Assembly (NCBI RefSeq): GCF_002563895.1
Contig: NZ_PDJB01000001.1
Span: 3,331,501-3,395,500 of the forward strand
Direction of reading: 5' to 3'
Length of the DNA stretch: 64,000 nucleotides
From: Pseudomonas lurida
Lineage (GTDB): Bacteria > Pseudomonadota > Gammaproteobacteria > Pseudomonadales > Pseudomonadaceae
This document shows, in pieces, positions 34,480 to 45,471 of this stretch (its first letter is position 1; every line of letters begins with the position of its first letter). The notes beneath the pieces are model-generated. The model searched no databases. It saw only the letters and a program-made list of their open reading frames with translations, and was not told where the DNA came from. The position numbers and the translations under genes are program-made.

Positions 34480-35058
34480 TCAGGTGTCGTCGCGCTTGAT
34501 CCACTTGGGCACGTCGGGCGCCTGATAACTCAATACCGCCGCCATCAAACGCGCCACGTTCGGCTCAACGATCAGCATGTCGCGGTGCACCGGCTTGAGA
34601 AACGCCTCACCCACCACATTGTCGAGAAACGAAGCCAGCCCGTCGTAAAAGCCATTGATGTTCAGCAGAGCACAGGGCTTGGCATGCTGGCCAAGCTGCG
34701 CCCACGTCCACACCTCAAACAATTCTTCAAAGGTGCCAATGCCACCGGGCAACGCGATAAAGCCGTCGGACAACTCCGCCATCAGCGCTTTGCGCTCGTG
34801 CATGGAGCCGACGATCCGCAGGTCGTCGAGGCCGGTGTGGGCCAGTTCTTTCGCGGCCAGGAATTCAGGCATAACGCCGATCACTTCACCGCCACTGGCC
34901 AGCGCAGCGTCAGCGACTGCCCCCATCAAGCCAACCGAGGCCCCCCCGTAGACCAAACCGATGCCAGCCTTGGCGAGCGCCTGGCCCAATTGGGCGGCCA
35001 TTTCCGAATAGACCGGCAAGCGGCCCGGGCTTGAACCCGAGAAAATACAAAGTCGCAT
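34480..35058 (-). CDS. LOG-family nucleotide 5'-monophosphate phosphoribohydrolase
   Basis: A 192-residue Rossmann-fold protein of the LOG family, which cleaves ribose 5-phosphate from nucleoside monophosphates or cytokinin nucleotides. The family motif PGGIGTFEELFE is complete, preceded by VGSMHERKALMAELS. It starts at ATG 35058 (MRLCIFSG). In bacteria it may serve nucleotide recycling rather than hormone production. Confidence 0.92.
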   Translation of the reverse strand: MRLCIFSGSSPGRLPVYSEMAAQLGQALAKAGIGLVYGGASVGLMGAVADAALASGGEVIGVMPEFLAAKELAHTGLDDLRIVGSMHERKALMAELSDGFIALPGGIGTFEELFEVWTWAQLGQHAKPCALLNINGFYDGLASFLDNVVGEAFLKPVHRDMLIVEPNVARLMAAVLSYQAPDVPKWIKRDDT

Positions 35059-35141
35059 ACACCCTCGCTTGATCTGGACAGTACTCACTGGAGCACGGCG
35101 CTCCTGCAATGACGGTAACGAGATGTAAAAATTGGCGCAAT

Positions 35142-35177
35142 AAAAAAGCCCCGCATCTCACGATACGGGGCTTTTTT
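35142..35177. terminator. Bidirectional intrinsic terminator
   Basis: AAAAAAGCCCCG (35142-35153) and CGGGGCTTTTTT (35166-35177) form a strong stem flanked by A and T runs on both sides. It lies 11 bases beyond the gdhB stop and ends transcription of gdhB from the right. Confidence 0.92.
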
Positions 35178-35187
35178 TACTTCGGGA

Positions 35188-38100
35188 TCAAGCCGGTTGC
35201 AGCACCGACTGACCGCTCAACGCCAGGTCCAGCAGCTCACGGTTGGCCACTGCGTACATGGCGTAGTCCGTGCCGACTGCAGCACGGATTTCCACCATCA
35301 TCGCGACCCAACGATCAGCCATGTCCTTGTGCTGCTCAAGCCACAGGGCCACGCGGGCTTCCATGTCTTGTGGCGCGTCGGCCATTTGCAGGACGGAAAT
35401 GGTGATCGCGCGTTGCTGCCAGTCCACGTCATCGCGGAAGGCTTCGCGGGCCTGGGCCTGCCAGTTGTTGGCCACCGGCAGGTCACTGATCTGCTGCAGG
35501 TACCACGGCAAGTCCAGGGCGCTGCCGACGGCGAAGTAGGCCTTGGCCACTTCGGCGGCGTCATGCCCGGTCACGTCGGCGGCTTCGATGATCGGCAGCA
35601 GGGTGTACAGGTGGGTAGTGCCTGCAACCATGCGCGCCAACAGCTCCGGCACACCGGCTTCGGTGTAGGCCTTGTAGCGGTTCTGCCAGCCTTCGCGGGT
35701 CGGGCCTTCCAGCAACTCGTCGAGCTTGAGGCCCAACGCCGCCAGGTGCGGACCGAAGTGCGCCGTATCACGGCCAGCATCCTGCTCGTTGCGACGGCTA
35801 CGCAGGAACCAGCGCGTGGCGCGACGGCCCAGGCGCATCAGTTCGTCCATCAGCTCCAGCTGCACGTCGGCGGAGACCTGATGGTCCAGGGCTTCGATCT
35901 GACGGAACCAGTGCGGGAGATGGAAGATGTCACGCACGATCACATAGGCGCCAGCCACGTTCGCCGGGCTCATGCCGGTCGACTCTTTGAGTCGTTGAAC
36001 GAAGGTGATGCCCATGTGGTTGACCAGGTCGTTGGCGATCTGGGTGCTGACGATCTCGCGCTTGAGGCGGTGGCGACGCATCGCCTCGCCGAACTTGGCG
36101 ACCAGGCTCGGCGGGAACGCGGTCTCCATGTCACGGGTCAGGTACTCGTCATCCGGCACCAGCGACTTGAGCAGGGCTTCCTTGAGGTCGATCTTGCTGT
36201 ACGAGATCAACACCGACAGCTCTGGACGGGTCAGGCCCTTGCCGTTGGAAGCGCGCTCGGTGAGCTGCTCCTCGGTCGGCAGGTACTCGATGGCACGGTC
36301 TAGCTTGCCACGGCCTTCGAGGTCGCTCATCAGGCGCTTGTACTCAGCGGCACGCTCGTAGGCACGGCGCGCAGCCAGGGACAGGGCCTGGGTCTGCTTG
36401 TAGTTGTTGCCCAACACCAGGTGGCCGACTTCGTCGGTCATGCTCGCCAGCAACTGGTTGCGTTGCTTGTCGGTCATGTCACCGGCCTGCACCACTTCGT
36501 TGAGCAGGATCTTGATGTTGACTTCGTGGTCGGAGCAGTCCACGCCACCGGCGTTGTCGATGAAGTCGGTATTGGAGCCGCCGCCATTGAGGCCGAACTC
36601 CACGCGACCCAGCTGGGTCATGCCGAGGTTACCGCCCTCGCCCACCACCTTGCAGCGCAGCTCGTTACCGTTCACACGCAGCGCATCGTTGGCCTTGTCG
36701 CCCACGTCTGCATGGCTTTCGGTGCTGGCCTTGACGTAGGTACCGATGCCGCCGTTCCACAACAGGTCCACCGGCGCTTTGAGCAAGGCGTTCAGCAGTT
36801 CGGTCGGGGTCAGCTTGTCGGCAGAGATGTCGAAGCGTTCTTTCATCTGTGGCGAGATGGCAATGCTCTTCGCGCTGCGCGAGAAGATACCGCCGCCTTC
36901 GGACATGATGCTGGTGTCGTAGTCGGTCCAGGCCGAACGCGGCAATTCGAACATGCGCTGGCGCTCGACGAAACTGGTGGCCGGGTCCGGGTTTGGATCG
37001 ATGAAGATATGCAGGTGGTTGAAGGCCGCGACCAGTTGCAGCTTGTCGGACATCAACAGGCCGTTGCCGAACACGTCACCGGCCATGTCGCCGACGCCCA
37101 CCACCGTGATGCTGTCTTCCTGCACATTGATGCCGCGCTCACGGAAGTGACGCTGCACGCCGACCCACGCGCCCTTGGCGGTGATGCCCATTTTCTTGTG
37201 GTCGTAACCGGCAGAACCACCGGAAGCGAACGCATCGCCCAGCCAGAAGCCGTAGTCGATGGCAATGCCGTTGGCGATGTCGGAGAAGGTCGCAGTGCCC
37301 TTGTCCGCTGCCACTACCAGGTACGGGTCATCGTCGTCATGACGCACCACGTTGGCCGGTGGTACCAGGGCGCCGTCCTTCAGGTTGTCGGTGATGTCCA
37401 AGAGGCCGGAAATGAAGATGCGGTAGCAGGCGATGCCCTCGGCCGCGATCTCGTCGCGGCTGCCGCCCAGTGGCAGGCGACGCGGCAGGAAGCCGCCCTT
37501 GGCGCCCACTGGCACGATGACCGAGTTCTTCACTTGCTGGGCTTTCACCAGGCCAAGCACTTCGGTACGGAAGTCTTCTTCACGGTCGGACCAGCGCAGG
37601 CCGCCGCGCGCAACGTTGCCAAAGCGCAGGTGCACGCCTTCAACGCGCGGCGAGTAGACGAAGATTTCAAACTTCGGCACCGGCTTGGGCAGTTCGGGAA
37701 TGGCGCGCGGGTCGAACTTGAAGCTGAAGTACGACTTGTTCTGGCCGTTGGCGTCGGTCTGGTAGAAGTTGGTACGCAGGGTGGCCTTGATCAGGTCCAG
37801 GTAGCGACGCAGGATGCGGTCTTCGTTGAGCACCTGGACGTCGTCCAAGGCCGTCACGATCGCTTGTTCCAGGCGTTGCTGCTTGTCTTCCAGGTCGTCG
37901 GCAGTGAGCTTGCGCGCCAGGTAGAAGCGGGTCTTGAACAACCGGGTCAACTCGCGGGCGATGTCGGTGTGGTTGTTCAGGGTGCTGGCGATGTAACCCA
38001 GGTCGAAGCCCAGGCGGATCTGCTTCAAGTAGCGGGCGTAGGCACGCAGCAGCGCGACGTCGCGCCATGGCAGGCCGGCGGTCAGCACCAGGCGGTTGAA

Positions 38101-40056
38101 CGCATCGTTCTCGGCATCGCCGTGGACGATGTGCACGAAGGCATCCTGCAGGGTGTCGTTGAGCTGCTGGATATCCAGGTTCACGCCTTCGGCGGCGATG
38201 AACGCAAAATCGTGGATCCAGAACTCACGGCCATTGGCGTGGCGCAGGCGGTACGGGAACTCGCCCAGTACGCGCAGGCCGAGGTTTTCCAGGATCGGCA
38301 GCACGTCGGACAGCGCCAGCGGGGTGTCCGCGTGGTAGAGCTTGCAATGCAGCTCGCGCTGGCCGGAGACCTGGCCCAGGGGCTGGTAGAAGCTCATCAC
38401 CAGCGGGTTGGCTTCGCTCAGGCTGTTGAGGTGTTGCATGTCGACCACGGCCGAATGCGCGGCAAACCGCTCGCGGTAGCCGGCCGGGAAGCCTTTCGGG
38501 AAGTCCGCCAGCACGTTGGTGCCTTGGGCTTCGCCGAAGCTTTCGACGACGAGGCTGGAGTAGTCGTCCTGCCAGCTGCGGCAGGCCTGCACCACTTCTT
38601 TTTCCAACTGCAGCGGGTCGATGTCGATGCGGTTTTTAGGGTCTACGCGCAGGATCAACTGCACACGGGCCAGCACCGACTCCGAGAAGAATGTCCAGAA
38701 CTCGCAGTCCGTGGCCTTCAGGCGATCCATCAGCACTTGCTGGATCTTCTGGCGCACTTCGGTGGAGTAGATGTCGCGCGGCACGTAGGCCAGGCAGTAG
38801 CAGAAACGGCCGTACGGGTCTTTGCGCAGGAACACACGGATCTTGTTGCGTTCCTGGATCTGCACAATCGACATCACGGTGGTGAACAGCTCGTCGACCG
38901 GGGTCTGGAACAGGTCATCACGCGGCAACACTTCAACGACTTGAGCAAGCTCCTTGCCCAGGTGAGCCTTGGGCTGGAAGCCGGAACGGCGCTCGATTTC
39001 CGCAACCTTGCGACGGATGTACGGGATCACCCGCACGCTTTCGCCATACACCGACGAGGTGTACAGGCCCATGAAACGGTGTTCCTTGATGACCTTGCCG
39101 TCGGCATCGATCTCACGGATCGACACATAGTCCGGGTAGGCCGGGCGATGCACGCGGCTTGGGTGCGCGGCCTTGGCGAACGACAGCACGGTCGGTTCAC
39201 GCAGGTAGGCAACGGCATAGTCTTCGATGCGCAGGTCATCGGCGGTGAGGCCGGCGCGCAGCAGCTTGGTCAGACCGAGGAAGGAGTCGGCGTCATATTC
39301 GATATGACCGCCGTCCGCCTCGTCACGTACCACGAATTCTTCATAGCCGAGGAACGTGAAGTGGTTGCCCACCAGCCATTCCAGGAAGTTCTTGATCTCG
39401 GCCTTTTCTTCGCCGTCGATGCTGAACTGGCTGGCGTCGATACCGGCCAGCAGGTCCTGGACCTTGGCTTTCATCGGTTCGAAATCGGCCACGGCGACGC
39501 GCACTTCGCCCAGCACCTGCTCAAGCTCTTTGCTCAGCACGTTCAGTTCGGCGGCGTTGGCACAACGGTCGATTTCCAGGTACATCAGCGATTCTTGCTG
39601 GACGCCGTCGCCCTGGGTGCCTTTAGGCAGGATTTCCAGCAGCTCGCCCTTGGCGCCACGACGTACGCTGAGCACGGTGGTCTGCAGGGTGTGGATGCTG
39701 TAGCCACGGCGGTTCAGCTCGGTGCGCACCGAGTCCACCAGGAATGGCAGGTCATGGTGCAGCACTTCGACCGCGGTGTGGGTCGACTGCCAGCCATGAC
39801 GTTCGTAATCGGGGTTGTAGACCCGCACTTGCGGTTGGGTGTGATCAAAGCGCTCAAGCAGGCGCCACGCAGAGAGGGTGCAACCGGCCAGGTCGGAAAG
39901 ACGACGCTGGGTCAGTTCGTCCAGGGAAATGATGCCGAAAAATTGTTCAGCGAACAGCGCCACTTGTGGCAGTGCCTGTTCACTGATGTGCTGCGCCAGT
40001 GCCGCTTGCAGTTGATGCTGGAAGTCGGCCTTGCTGGCTGCGGTGAAGAACGCCAT
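35188..40056 (-). CDS. gdhB: NAD-specific glutamate dehydrogenase, large type
   Basis: A 1,622-residue enzyme of the 180-kDa class, converting glutamate to 2-oxoglutarate and ammonia with NAD in amino acid (especially arginine/glutamate) catabolism. The N-terminal half carries regulatory ACT-like segments. The catalytic core is central, with VPVGAKGGF (substrate lysine region) and VGVGDMAGDVFGNGLL (dinucleotide site), followed by the long C-terminal helical part. Length agrees with Pseudomonas GdhB. It starts at ATG 40056 with GGAG upstream. Confidence 0.97.
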   Translation of the reverse strand: MAFFTAASKADFQHQLQAALAQHISEQALPQVALFAEQFFGIISLDELTQRRLSDLAGCTLSAWRLLERFDHTQPQVRVYNPDYERHGWQSTHTAVEVLHHDLPFLVDSVRTELNRRGYSIHTLQTTVLSVRRGAKGELLEILPKGTQGDGVQQESLMYLEIDRCANAAELNVLSKELEQVLGEVRVAVADFEPMKAKVQDLLAGIDASQFSIDGEEKAEIKNFLEWLVGNHFTFLGYEEFVVRDEADGGHIEYDADSFLGLTKLLRAGLTADDLRIEDYAVAYLREPTVLSFAKAAHPSRVHRPAYPDYVSIREIDADGKVIKEHRFMGLYTSSVYGESVRVIPYIRRKVAEIERRSGFQPKAHLGKELAQVVEVLPRDDLFQTPVDELFTTVMSIVQIQERNKIRVFLRKDPYGRFCYCLAYVPRDIYSTEVRQKIQQVLMDRLKATDCEFWTFFSESVLARVQLILRVDPKNRIDIDPLQLEKEVVQACRSWQDDYSSLVVESFGEAQGTNVLADFPKGFPAGYRERFAAHSAVVDMQHLNSLSEANPLVMSFYQPLGQVSGQRELHCKLYHADTPLALSDVLPILENLGLRVLGEFPYRLRHANGREFWIHDFAFIAAEGVNLDIQQLNDTLQDAFVHIVHGDAENDAFNRLVLTAGLPWRDVALLRAYARYLKQIRLGFDLGYIASTLNNHTDIARELTRLFKTRFYLARKLTADDLEDKQQRLEQAIVTALDDVQVLNEDRILRRYLDLIKATLRTNFYQTDANGQNKSYFSFKFDPRAIPELPKPVPKFEIFVYSPRVEGVHLRFGNVARGGLRWSDREEDFRTEVLGLVKAQQVKNSVIVPVGAKGGFLPRRLPLGGSRDEIAAEGIACYRIFISGLLDITDNLKDGALVPPANVVRHDDDDPYLVVAADKGTATFSDIANGIAIDYGFWLGDAFASGGSAGYDHKKMGITAKGAWVGVQRHFRERGINVQEDSITVVGVGDMAGDVFGNGLLMSDKLQLVAAFNHLHIFIDPNPDPATSFVERQRMFELPRSAWTDYDTSIMSEGGGIFSRSAKSIAISPQMKERFDISADKLTPTELLNALLKAPVDLLWNGGIGTYVKASTESHADVGDKANDALRVNGNELRCKVVGEGGNLGMTQLGRVEFGLNGGGSNTDFIDNAGGVDCSDHEVNIKILLNEVVQAGDMTDKQRNQLLASMTDEVGHLVLGNNYKQTQALSLAARRAYERAAEYKRLMSDLEGRGKLDRAIEYLPTEEQLTERASNGKGLTRPELSVLISYSKIDLKEALLKSLVPDDEYLTRDMETAFPPSLVAKFGEAMRRHRLKREIVSTQIANDLVNHMGITFVQRLKESTGMSPANVAGAYVIVRDIFHLPHWFRQIEALDHQVSADVQLELMDELMRLGRRATRWFLRSRRNEQDAGRDTAHFGPHLAALGLKLDELLEGPTREGWQNRYKAYTEAGVPELLARMVAGTTHLYTLLPIIEAADVTGHDAAEVAKAYFAVGSALDLPWYLQQISDLPVANNWQAQAREAFRDDVDWQQRAITISVLQMADAPQDMEARVALWLEQHKDMADRWVAMMVEIRAAVGTDYAMYAVANRELLDLALSGQSVLQPA

Positions 40057-40548
40057 CTGTGGTACTCCGCTTGGGCTTGTTATTGATGGAAGCGTCGCGT
40101 GTTATCCCCTTGCGGGGAGACCGTCATCGCTGTTCGTCGATACTGATAAATAAGCACCATAAACGAATCAGGGTGACAGGTGGGTGAAGCTGGACAAGAC
40201 AATGAGGTCACATACAACTTCCATAAGATGCACACCTTGCCGGGTGACGGTACGACGGGCAGGTCAGGCGCCTGGCACATGCACATCCGTTGCGCAGCTT
40301 AACGAGTGTAGGAAGACAGCTGCTTGCGACGCTGCGACATATTCGGTCATCGGTAAGCAGGCTAGGGGTTGCGATTTGGGCAACCCGTATTGCATGGCCA
40401 AAAAACCGCCTGTTTTCCAGAGCCCGAGTGCCGAAAATGACTGGTATTGCCCGCCAGGTCATGCATGAGGTGTGACACAGGGAGCAGCACAAAATTCGCT
40501 GCAATGGCACAATTGCCTGGCTGCGCCCTCCCCCAGACAGGATTTCCC
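40057..40548. other. Intergenic region, no gene recognised
   Basis: 492 bases between gdhB and the next gene. It must hold the gdhB promoter on the minus strand, but no convincing box pair was found. A modest hairpin, GGGTTGC (40366-40372) against GCAACCC (40380-40386), is present. Open frames here show no coding character. Confidence 0.6.
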
Positions 40549-40902
40549 ATGCTGCAACTGAAAACCGACGCACTGATGGCCACCCCGTGCGATGACGAAG
40601 AAGACAACATGGCCATGCTCTGCTGCCACGGCAAGAACGGCGAAATGTTCATGCTGACCCGTTACCCGGATGAAGACGAAGTGGAACTGACGTGGGACTA
40701 CGAGCCGTCCACCCTGGACGGGCTGAAAGTCACCCTCGGCGCCACGACCTTGCTGGTTGAGCTGGCCGCAGGCGATGCCGATGCCCTGGGCGGCAAGGAC
40801 CAACTGGAGATCACCCACGCCACCGCGGCATCGGACCTGACCGAGGTCGAAGAGACCTTGCAGAACATTCTCAAGGGCACCGGCACTTACATCCGCGCCT
40901 GA
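40549..40902 (+). CDS. Small acidic hypothetical protein
   Basis: A 117-residue acidic protein beginning MLQLKTDALMATPCDDEEDN. It has two Cys in MLCCHGKNGEMFMLTRYP and a predicted mix of strand and helix, with no signal peptide. I do not recognise a domain. ATG 40549 with ACAGGA upstream is preferred over an earlier in-frame start that adds a low-quality segment. It is divergent from gdhB. Confidence 0.72.
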   Translation: MLQLKTDALMATPCDDEEDNMAMLCCHGKNGEMFMLTRYPDEDEVELTWDYEPSTLDGLKVTLGATTLLVELAAGDADALGGKDQLEITHATAASDLTEVEETLQNILKGTGTYIRA

Positions 40903-40944
40903 GTGGTGCCGGCCCCACGACCGTCGAAGTGTTTGTCCGTTTGT

Positions 40945-40970
40945 CGATACTGTTATTTCTAACAGTATCG
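40945..40970. repeat. Perfect 11-bp inverted repeat
   Basis: CGATACTGTTA (40945-40955) and TAACAGTATCG (40960-40970) with a four-base loop. It follows the small acidic protein gene by 42 bases, and only a short TTTT run appears ten bases further on. It could be an imperfect terminator or an operator for the protease gene at 41031. Confidence 0.6.
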
Positions 40971-41030
40971 GCGCCTGGGTTTTAAGCCTTAGCTGGTTCA
41001 AAACCTGGACGATAACTGCGGAGGCGCTTG

Positions 41031-42869
41031 ATGAAGCCCATTGGAAAGATTCCGCTGGCGGCACTCTTGGGGGTCACCTTATCGATAGCGTTGCCGGCCC
41101 AAGCGGGCACGACTGACTATTCACACCTTATCTTGCTGCTAAAAGACAACGCCGCCTCTTCATCCTCAAGCGCCGCGACGATCAACCCACCAAGCGCACT
41201 CCAGAAACGCTTCCCCAGCATCAAGCCACTCGTGCCCCCCTCTGCATCCCGAACGCTGGAAGACCTCCAGGCGCTGCGCCGACATCGACTGGACCGCTAC
41301 TACATCGCCGACACCCGCCACTTGACAGTCAAGCAGGCGCAAGCACTTGCCTTGCGCCTCAAACAAGACCCGGCAATAGAAGCGGTCGACTTTGAACCAC
41401 AGGTGGAGGGCATGCACGGCGACAACGGCCCACCCACGGTGGCGAGTGCCGATAACGACATCCCGGACCACAGCCCACGCCAGCATTATGAATTTGGCCA
41501 ACAGGCGGTGCCGCCCTACATGATCGGCGGTGTGAATGCCCTACACGCCTGGACAGTGCCTGGCGGCAAAGGCGAGAACGTGCGGGTGATTTCTGCGGAA
41601 ATCGATCATTGGTCCTACGAACACATGGACTTGCCCAGGCCTTTTCTGGAACTGACAGTGGGCGCTGTGACCGGCGCCCATGACACCAGTAGCGCCGGCA
41701 TCATCGTTTCCCGGGACAATGGCTACGGGACCACCGGCATTGTGCCGCAGGCACAGCTCGGCTACTTGCAATGGGGGACCGACAGGCTTTTGCAGTTGGC
41801 CGATCAATTACGCGAAGGTGATGTCGTACAACTTGGCGTACACCTCAACTACACGCCGTTCGCGGCAGTAGGCTGCAGCGAAAAATGCTACATGCCCCTT
41901 GAATACAACAGGACCGTGCGCGACATCATTGCCTACCTGACGCAAGAGAAAGGGGTGCATGTTGTATTGGCGGCCGCGAACGGCAATATCGACCTGGACC
42001 ATCCTTATTTCAACGGCTACTTCGATCGCAATCTTTACGACTCCGGCAGTGTCTATGCCGGGGCAGTCGACCCCAAGACCGGCTTGAGAGCCAGTTTTTC
42101 CGAGTATGGCAGCCGCGTAGACCTGTTCAGTTGGGGGTACTCCGTCACGACGACGACCTGGAGCGCCAACCTTCCAACCACCGGCTATACCCACACGTTC
42201 AGCGGCACCTCGTCGGCCAATCCGATCATTGCTGGCGTCATGGCCTCTTTACAGGGCGTGGCGCGGGCCCATGGGCTGGGCAACATCGCCCCGAAAGCAC
42301 TGCGCGGTATCCTGGTGGCCACCGGCTACCCACCGATCAACGGCAATCGAAGTGAAATCGGCGTGCAGCCTGATTTGCACGCCGCCATCCAGAAGATGCT
42401 GGACGACCATGCCGACAAGCCACCGACCGGACGCCTCGCCCTCCCTGAAGACGTAAAGTCGGGCGAGGCGTTCAGTGCCCATGTATACGCCGAGTCGCCC
42501 ACGAACAAGCCGCTAACCTACCAGTGGGCTGCACCAGGCTTCACGCCAGAGGCCGGCACGCAAGCCACGCTGCACCTCATCGCACCGAGCGTGAATGCTG
42601 ACACCCATAGATCCATTTCCGTCACCGTGTCGGATGGACGGCACAGCCTCACGCTGGCAGAAAACATCACCATCAAGGCGGCGCCTGGAAATGGCGATTG
42701 CAACGGCATCCCGCCGTGGGACGCCAGCAAAACCTACCAGGTCTACGCGGAGCCAGTGGCGTACTTCGGCAAGGAATACAAGCAGAACTTCTACAACGTC
42801 AACAAGCCTCCGGACATCAATTCGGGCCCTTTTGGCCAGCCCTGGCTTTCAGGCGTCCCATGCCCATGA
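41031..42869 (+). CDS. Secreted S8 protease-like protein with chitin-binding-type C terminus
   Basis: A 612-residue exported protein. A signal peptide (about residues 1-26, ending PAQA) is followed by an inhibitor-like propeptide (RYYIADTRHLTVKQAQALAL). The subtilisin-type domain has His217 in GAHDTSSAGIIVSRDNGYG and Ser394 in FSGTSSANP. The expected catalytic Asp is not clear: the region reads VRVISAEIDHWSYEHMDL, so Glu or a shifted Asp may stand in. A beta-sandwich, PKD/Ig-like region follows (about 465-550). The end, NGIPPWDASKTYQVYAEPVA to PWLSGVPCP, is a CBM5/12 (ChiC-type) module. Start ATG 41031 has GGAGG at seven bases. It probably acts outside the cell on chitin-associated protein, if active. 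Confidence 0.8.
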   Translation: MKPIGKIPLAALLGVTLSIALPAQAGTTDYSHLILLLKDNAASSSSSAATINPPSALQKRFPSIKPLVPPSASRTLEDLQALRRHRLDRYYIADTRHLTVKQAQALALRLKQDPAIEAVDFEPQVEGMHGDNGPPTVASADNDIPDHSPRQHYEFGQQAVPPYMIGGVNALHAWTVPGGKGENVRVISAEIDHWSYEHMDLPRPFLELTVGAVTGAHDTSSAGIIVSRDNGYGTTGIVPQAQLGYLQWGTDRLLQLADQLREGDVVQLGVHLNYTPFAAVGCSEKCYMPLEYNRTVRDIIAYLTQEKGVHVVLAAANGNIDLDHPYFNGYFDRNLYDSGSVYAGAVDPKTGLRASFSEYGSRVDLFSWGYSVTTTTWSANLPTTGYTHTFSGTSSANPIIAGVMASLQGVARAHGLGNIAPKALRGILVATGYPPINGNRSEIGVQPDLHAAIQKMLDDHADKPPTGRLALPEDVKSGEAFSAHVYAESPTNKPLTYQWAAPGFTPEAGTQATLHLIAPSVNADTHRSISVTVSDGRHSLTLAENITIKAAPGNGDCNGIPPWDASKTYQVYAEPVAYFGKEYKQNFYNVNKPPDINSGPFGQPWLSGVPCP

Positions 42870-43082
42870 GGAACTGCGAGCACGGTTTCGAGCGGGCAGG
42901 TATTCATGGGGAGAGGGATCCCGCCGCTGGGGACCCTTAAAAACCCAATACAATTGCGATTGTTTCCAAAAAATACCCTGCGCACCGTTAGTCGCCGCCC
43001 CCTATGATGCATTAAAGTAATGCCCCCAAGCCCTGACACTTTCCCCAATGCCCAGGGCCCACTTTTCCAGGAACCGTCATCG

Positions 43083-44042
<960 letters not shown>

Positions 44043-44047
44043 AACCC

Positions 44048-44980
44048 ATGAACGCAGGCGATGGGATCCACGTCACGCTCAGCGAATTGATCGAGATGCG
44101 CCATCGCGTGCGCGAAGTGCAGCTGTTCTCCACGCCGAGCCAGCGCAGCCCGCTGATCGGCCTGCACCACTCCAAGCTGCGCGGGCGCGGCGTGGACTTC
44201 GACCAGGTGCGCGTGTACCAGGCCGGCGACGATGTGCGCACCATCGACTGGCGTGTGACGGCGCGCACGCAGGAGCCGCACACCAAGCTGTTCCATGAAG
44301 AACGCGAGCGGCCGATTTTCATCATGGTGGAGCAAAGCTGCCGGTTGTTTTTTGGCTCGGGACAGATGTTCAAGTCGGTGCTCGCCGCCCAGGCGGCCAG
44401 CCTGATCGGCTGGGCGGCGCTGGGGCACAACGACCGCGTGGGCGGGCTGGTGTTCGGCGACAGCGAGCACTACGAAATCAAGCCACGGCGCAGTAAACAA
44501 AGCCTGCTGCAGCTGCTCAACCGCCTGGTGCGCGTCAACCAGAGCCTGAGCACCGAAAGCCGCCCCGAAGCCGACGCACTCGGCATGGCCCTGCGCCGTG
44601 GTCGCGAAGTGTTGCGCCCTGGCAGCCTGGTGATCGTGATCTGCGATGAACGCGCGCTGACCGAAGGTGCCGAGCAACAGCTCAGTCTTTTGTCGCGCCA
44701 TTGCGACCTGCTGCTACTGCCGATCTCAGACCCACTGGACCACGCCCTGCCCGCCGCTGGGCTGCTGCGCTTCGCGGAGCGCGGTGCGCAGCTGGAACTG
44801 GACACGCTCAACTTCGATTTGCGCCAGGCCTACAAGGCCCAGGCCGAAGCGCGCATTGCCCGCTGGGAACTGCTCGCGCAGAAACTACGGGTGCTGCTGA
44901 TGCCCTTGAGCACCCAGAGCGAAATGGTCGAGCAACTGCGCGAATACCTCAACCCGCAACGCCCGGTTAAAAAACAATGA
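44048..44980 (+). CDS. DUF58 domain protein
   Basis: A 310-residue protein with the DUF58 hallmark RGVDFDQVRVYQAGDDVRTIDWRVTART and a VWA-like continuation (PIFIMVEQSCRLFFGSG). It starts five bases after the MoxR stop and overlaps the next gene by four (ATGA). Such proteins couple the MoxR ATPase to membrane VWA partners. Confidence 0.93.
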   Translation: MNAGDGIHVTLSELIEMRHRVREVQLFSTPSQRSPLIGLHHSKLRGRGVDFDQVRVYQAGDDVRTIDWRVTARTQEPHTKLFHEERERPIFIMVEQSCRLFFGSGQMFKSVLAAQAASLIGWAALGHNDRVGGLVFGDSEHYEIKPRRSKQSLLQLLNRLVRVNQSLSTESRPEADALGMALRRGREVLRPGSLVIVICDERALTEGAEQQLSLLSRHCDLLLLPISDPLDHALPAAGLLRFAERGAQLELDTLNFDLRQAYKAQAEARIARWELLAQKLRVLLMPLSTQSEMVEQLREYLNPQRPVKKQ

Positions 44981-45471
44981 GCAGCCTTGACCAACTGCAG
45001 CCGCTGATCGCCCCGCCCGCCATCGGTTTCTGGCCGCCTGCGCCGGGGTGGTGGCTGTTGCTGCTGGTGATTCCGCTGCTGGGCTGGGGCCTGTGGTGGC
45101 TGCGCCGTTTCCTGCCGGCTCGTCGCCCCATCGCCCGCGCCGAGCAACCGCTGGACCCGCTGCGCATCGCTGCCCTGGCGGAGCTGGCACTGATGCCCAA
45201 ACCCTACGACGGGGCCCCGGCCGGCGCGTGGCTGCAGCAACTCAATGGCCTGCTCAAGCGCCTGTGCCGCAACGACTACCCCTACAGCCAGAGCCACACC
45301 CTCAACGGCCGCAAATGGCTGGCGTTCCTCGATAACCGCTGCCCCGCCGCCGGCCTCACACGTTGGATGGTGTTAGTGGAAGGCGCCTATAAACCCGAAT
45401 GCAAACTCGACGACAAAGCCATCGCCGGCCTGACCCAAGCCGTCGACACCTGGATTCGCAAACATGTTTGA
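44977..45471 (+). CDS. DUF4381 membrane protein
   Basis: A 164-residue protein with one transmembrane segment (PGWWLLLLVIPLLGWGLWWL, about residues 23-42) and a cytoplasmic domain with YPYSQSHTLNGRKWLAFLD. It matches the DUF4381 protein regularly found in this operon. Start and stop overlap both neighbours. Confidence 0.9.
   Translation: MSSLDQLQPLIAPPAIGFWPPAPGWWLLLLVIPLLGWGLWWLRRFLPARRPIARAEQPLDPLRIAALAELALMPKPYDGAPAGAWLQQLNGLLKRLCRNDYPYSQSHTLNGRKWLAFLDNRCPAAGLTRWMVLVEGAYKPECKLDDKAIAGLTQAVDTWIRKHV

Noticed and set aside
36421..40086. A 1,221-codon open frame opposite gdhB
   Set aside because: Same antisense artefact of biased high-GC codons; gdhB is unambiguous.
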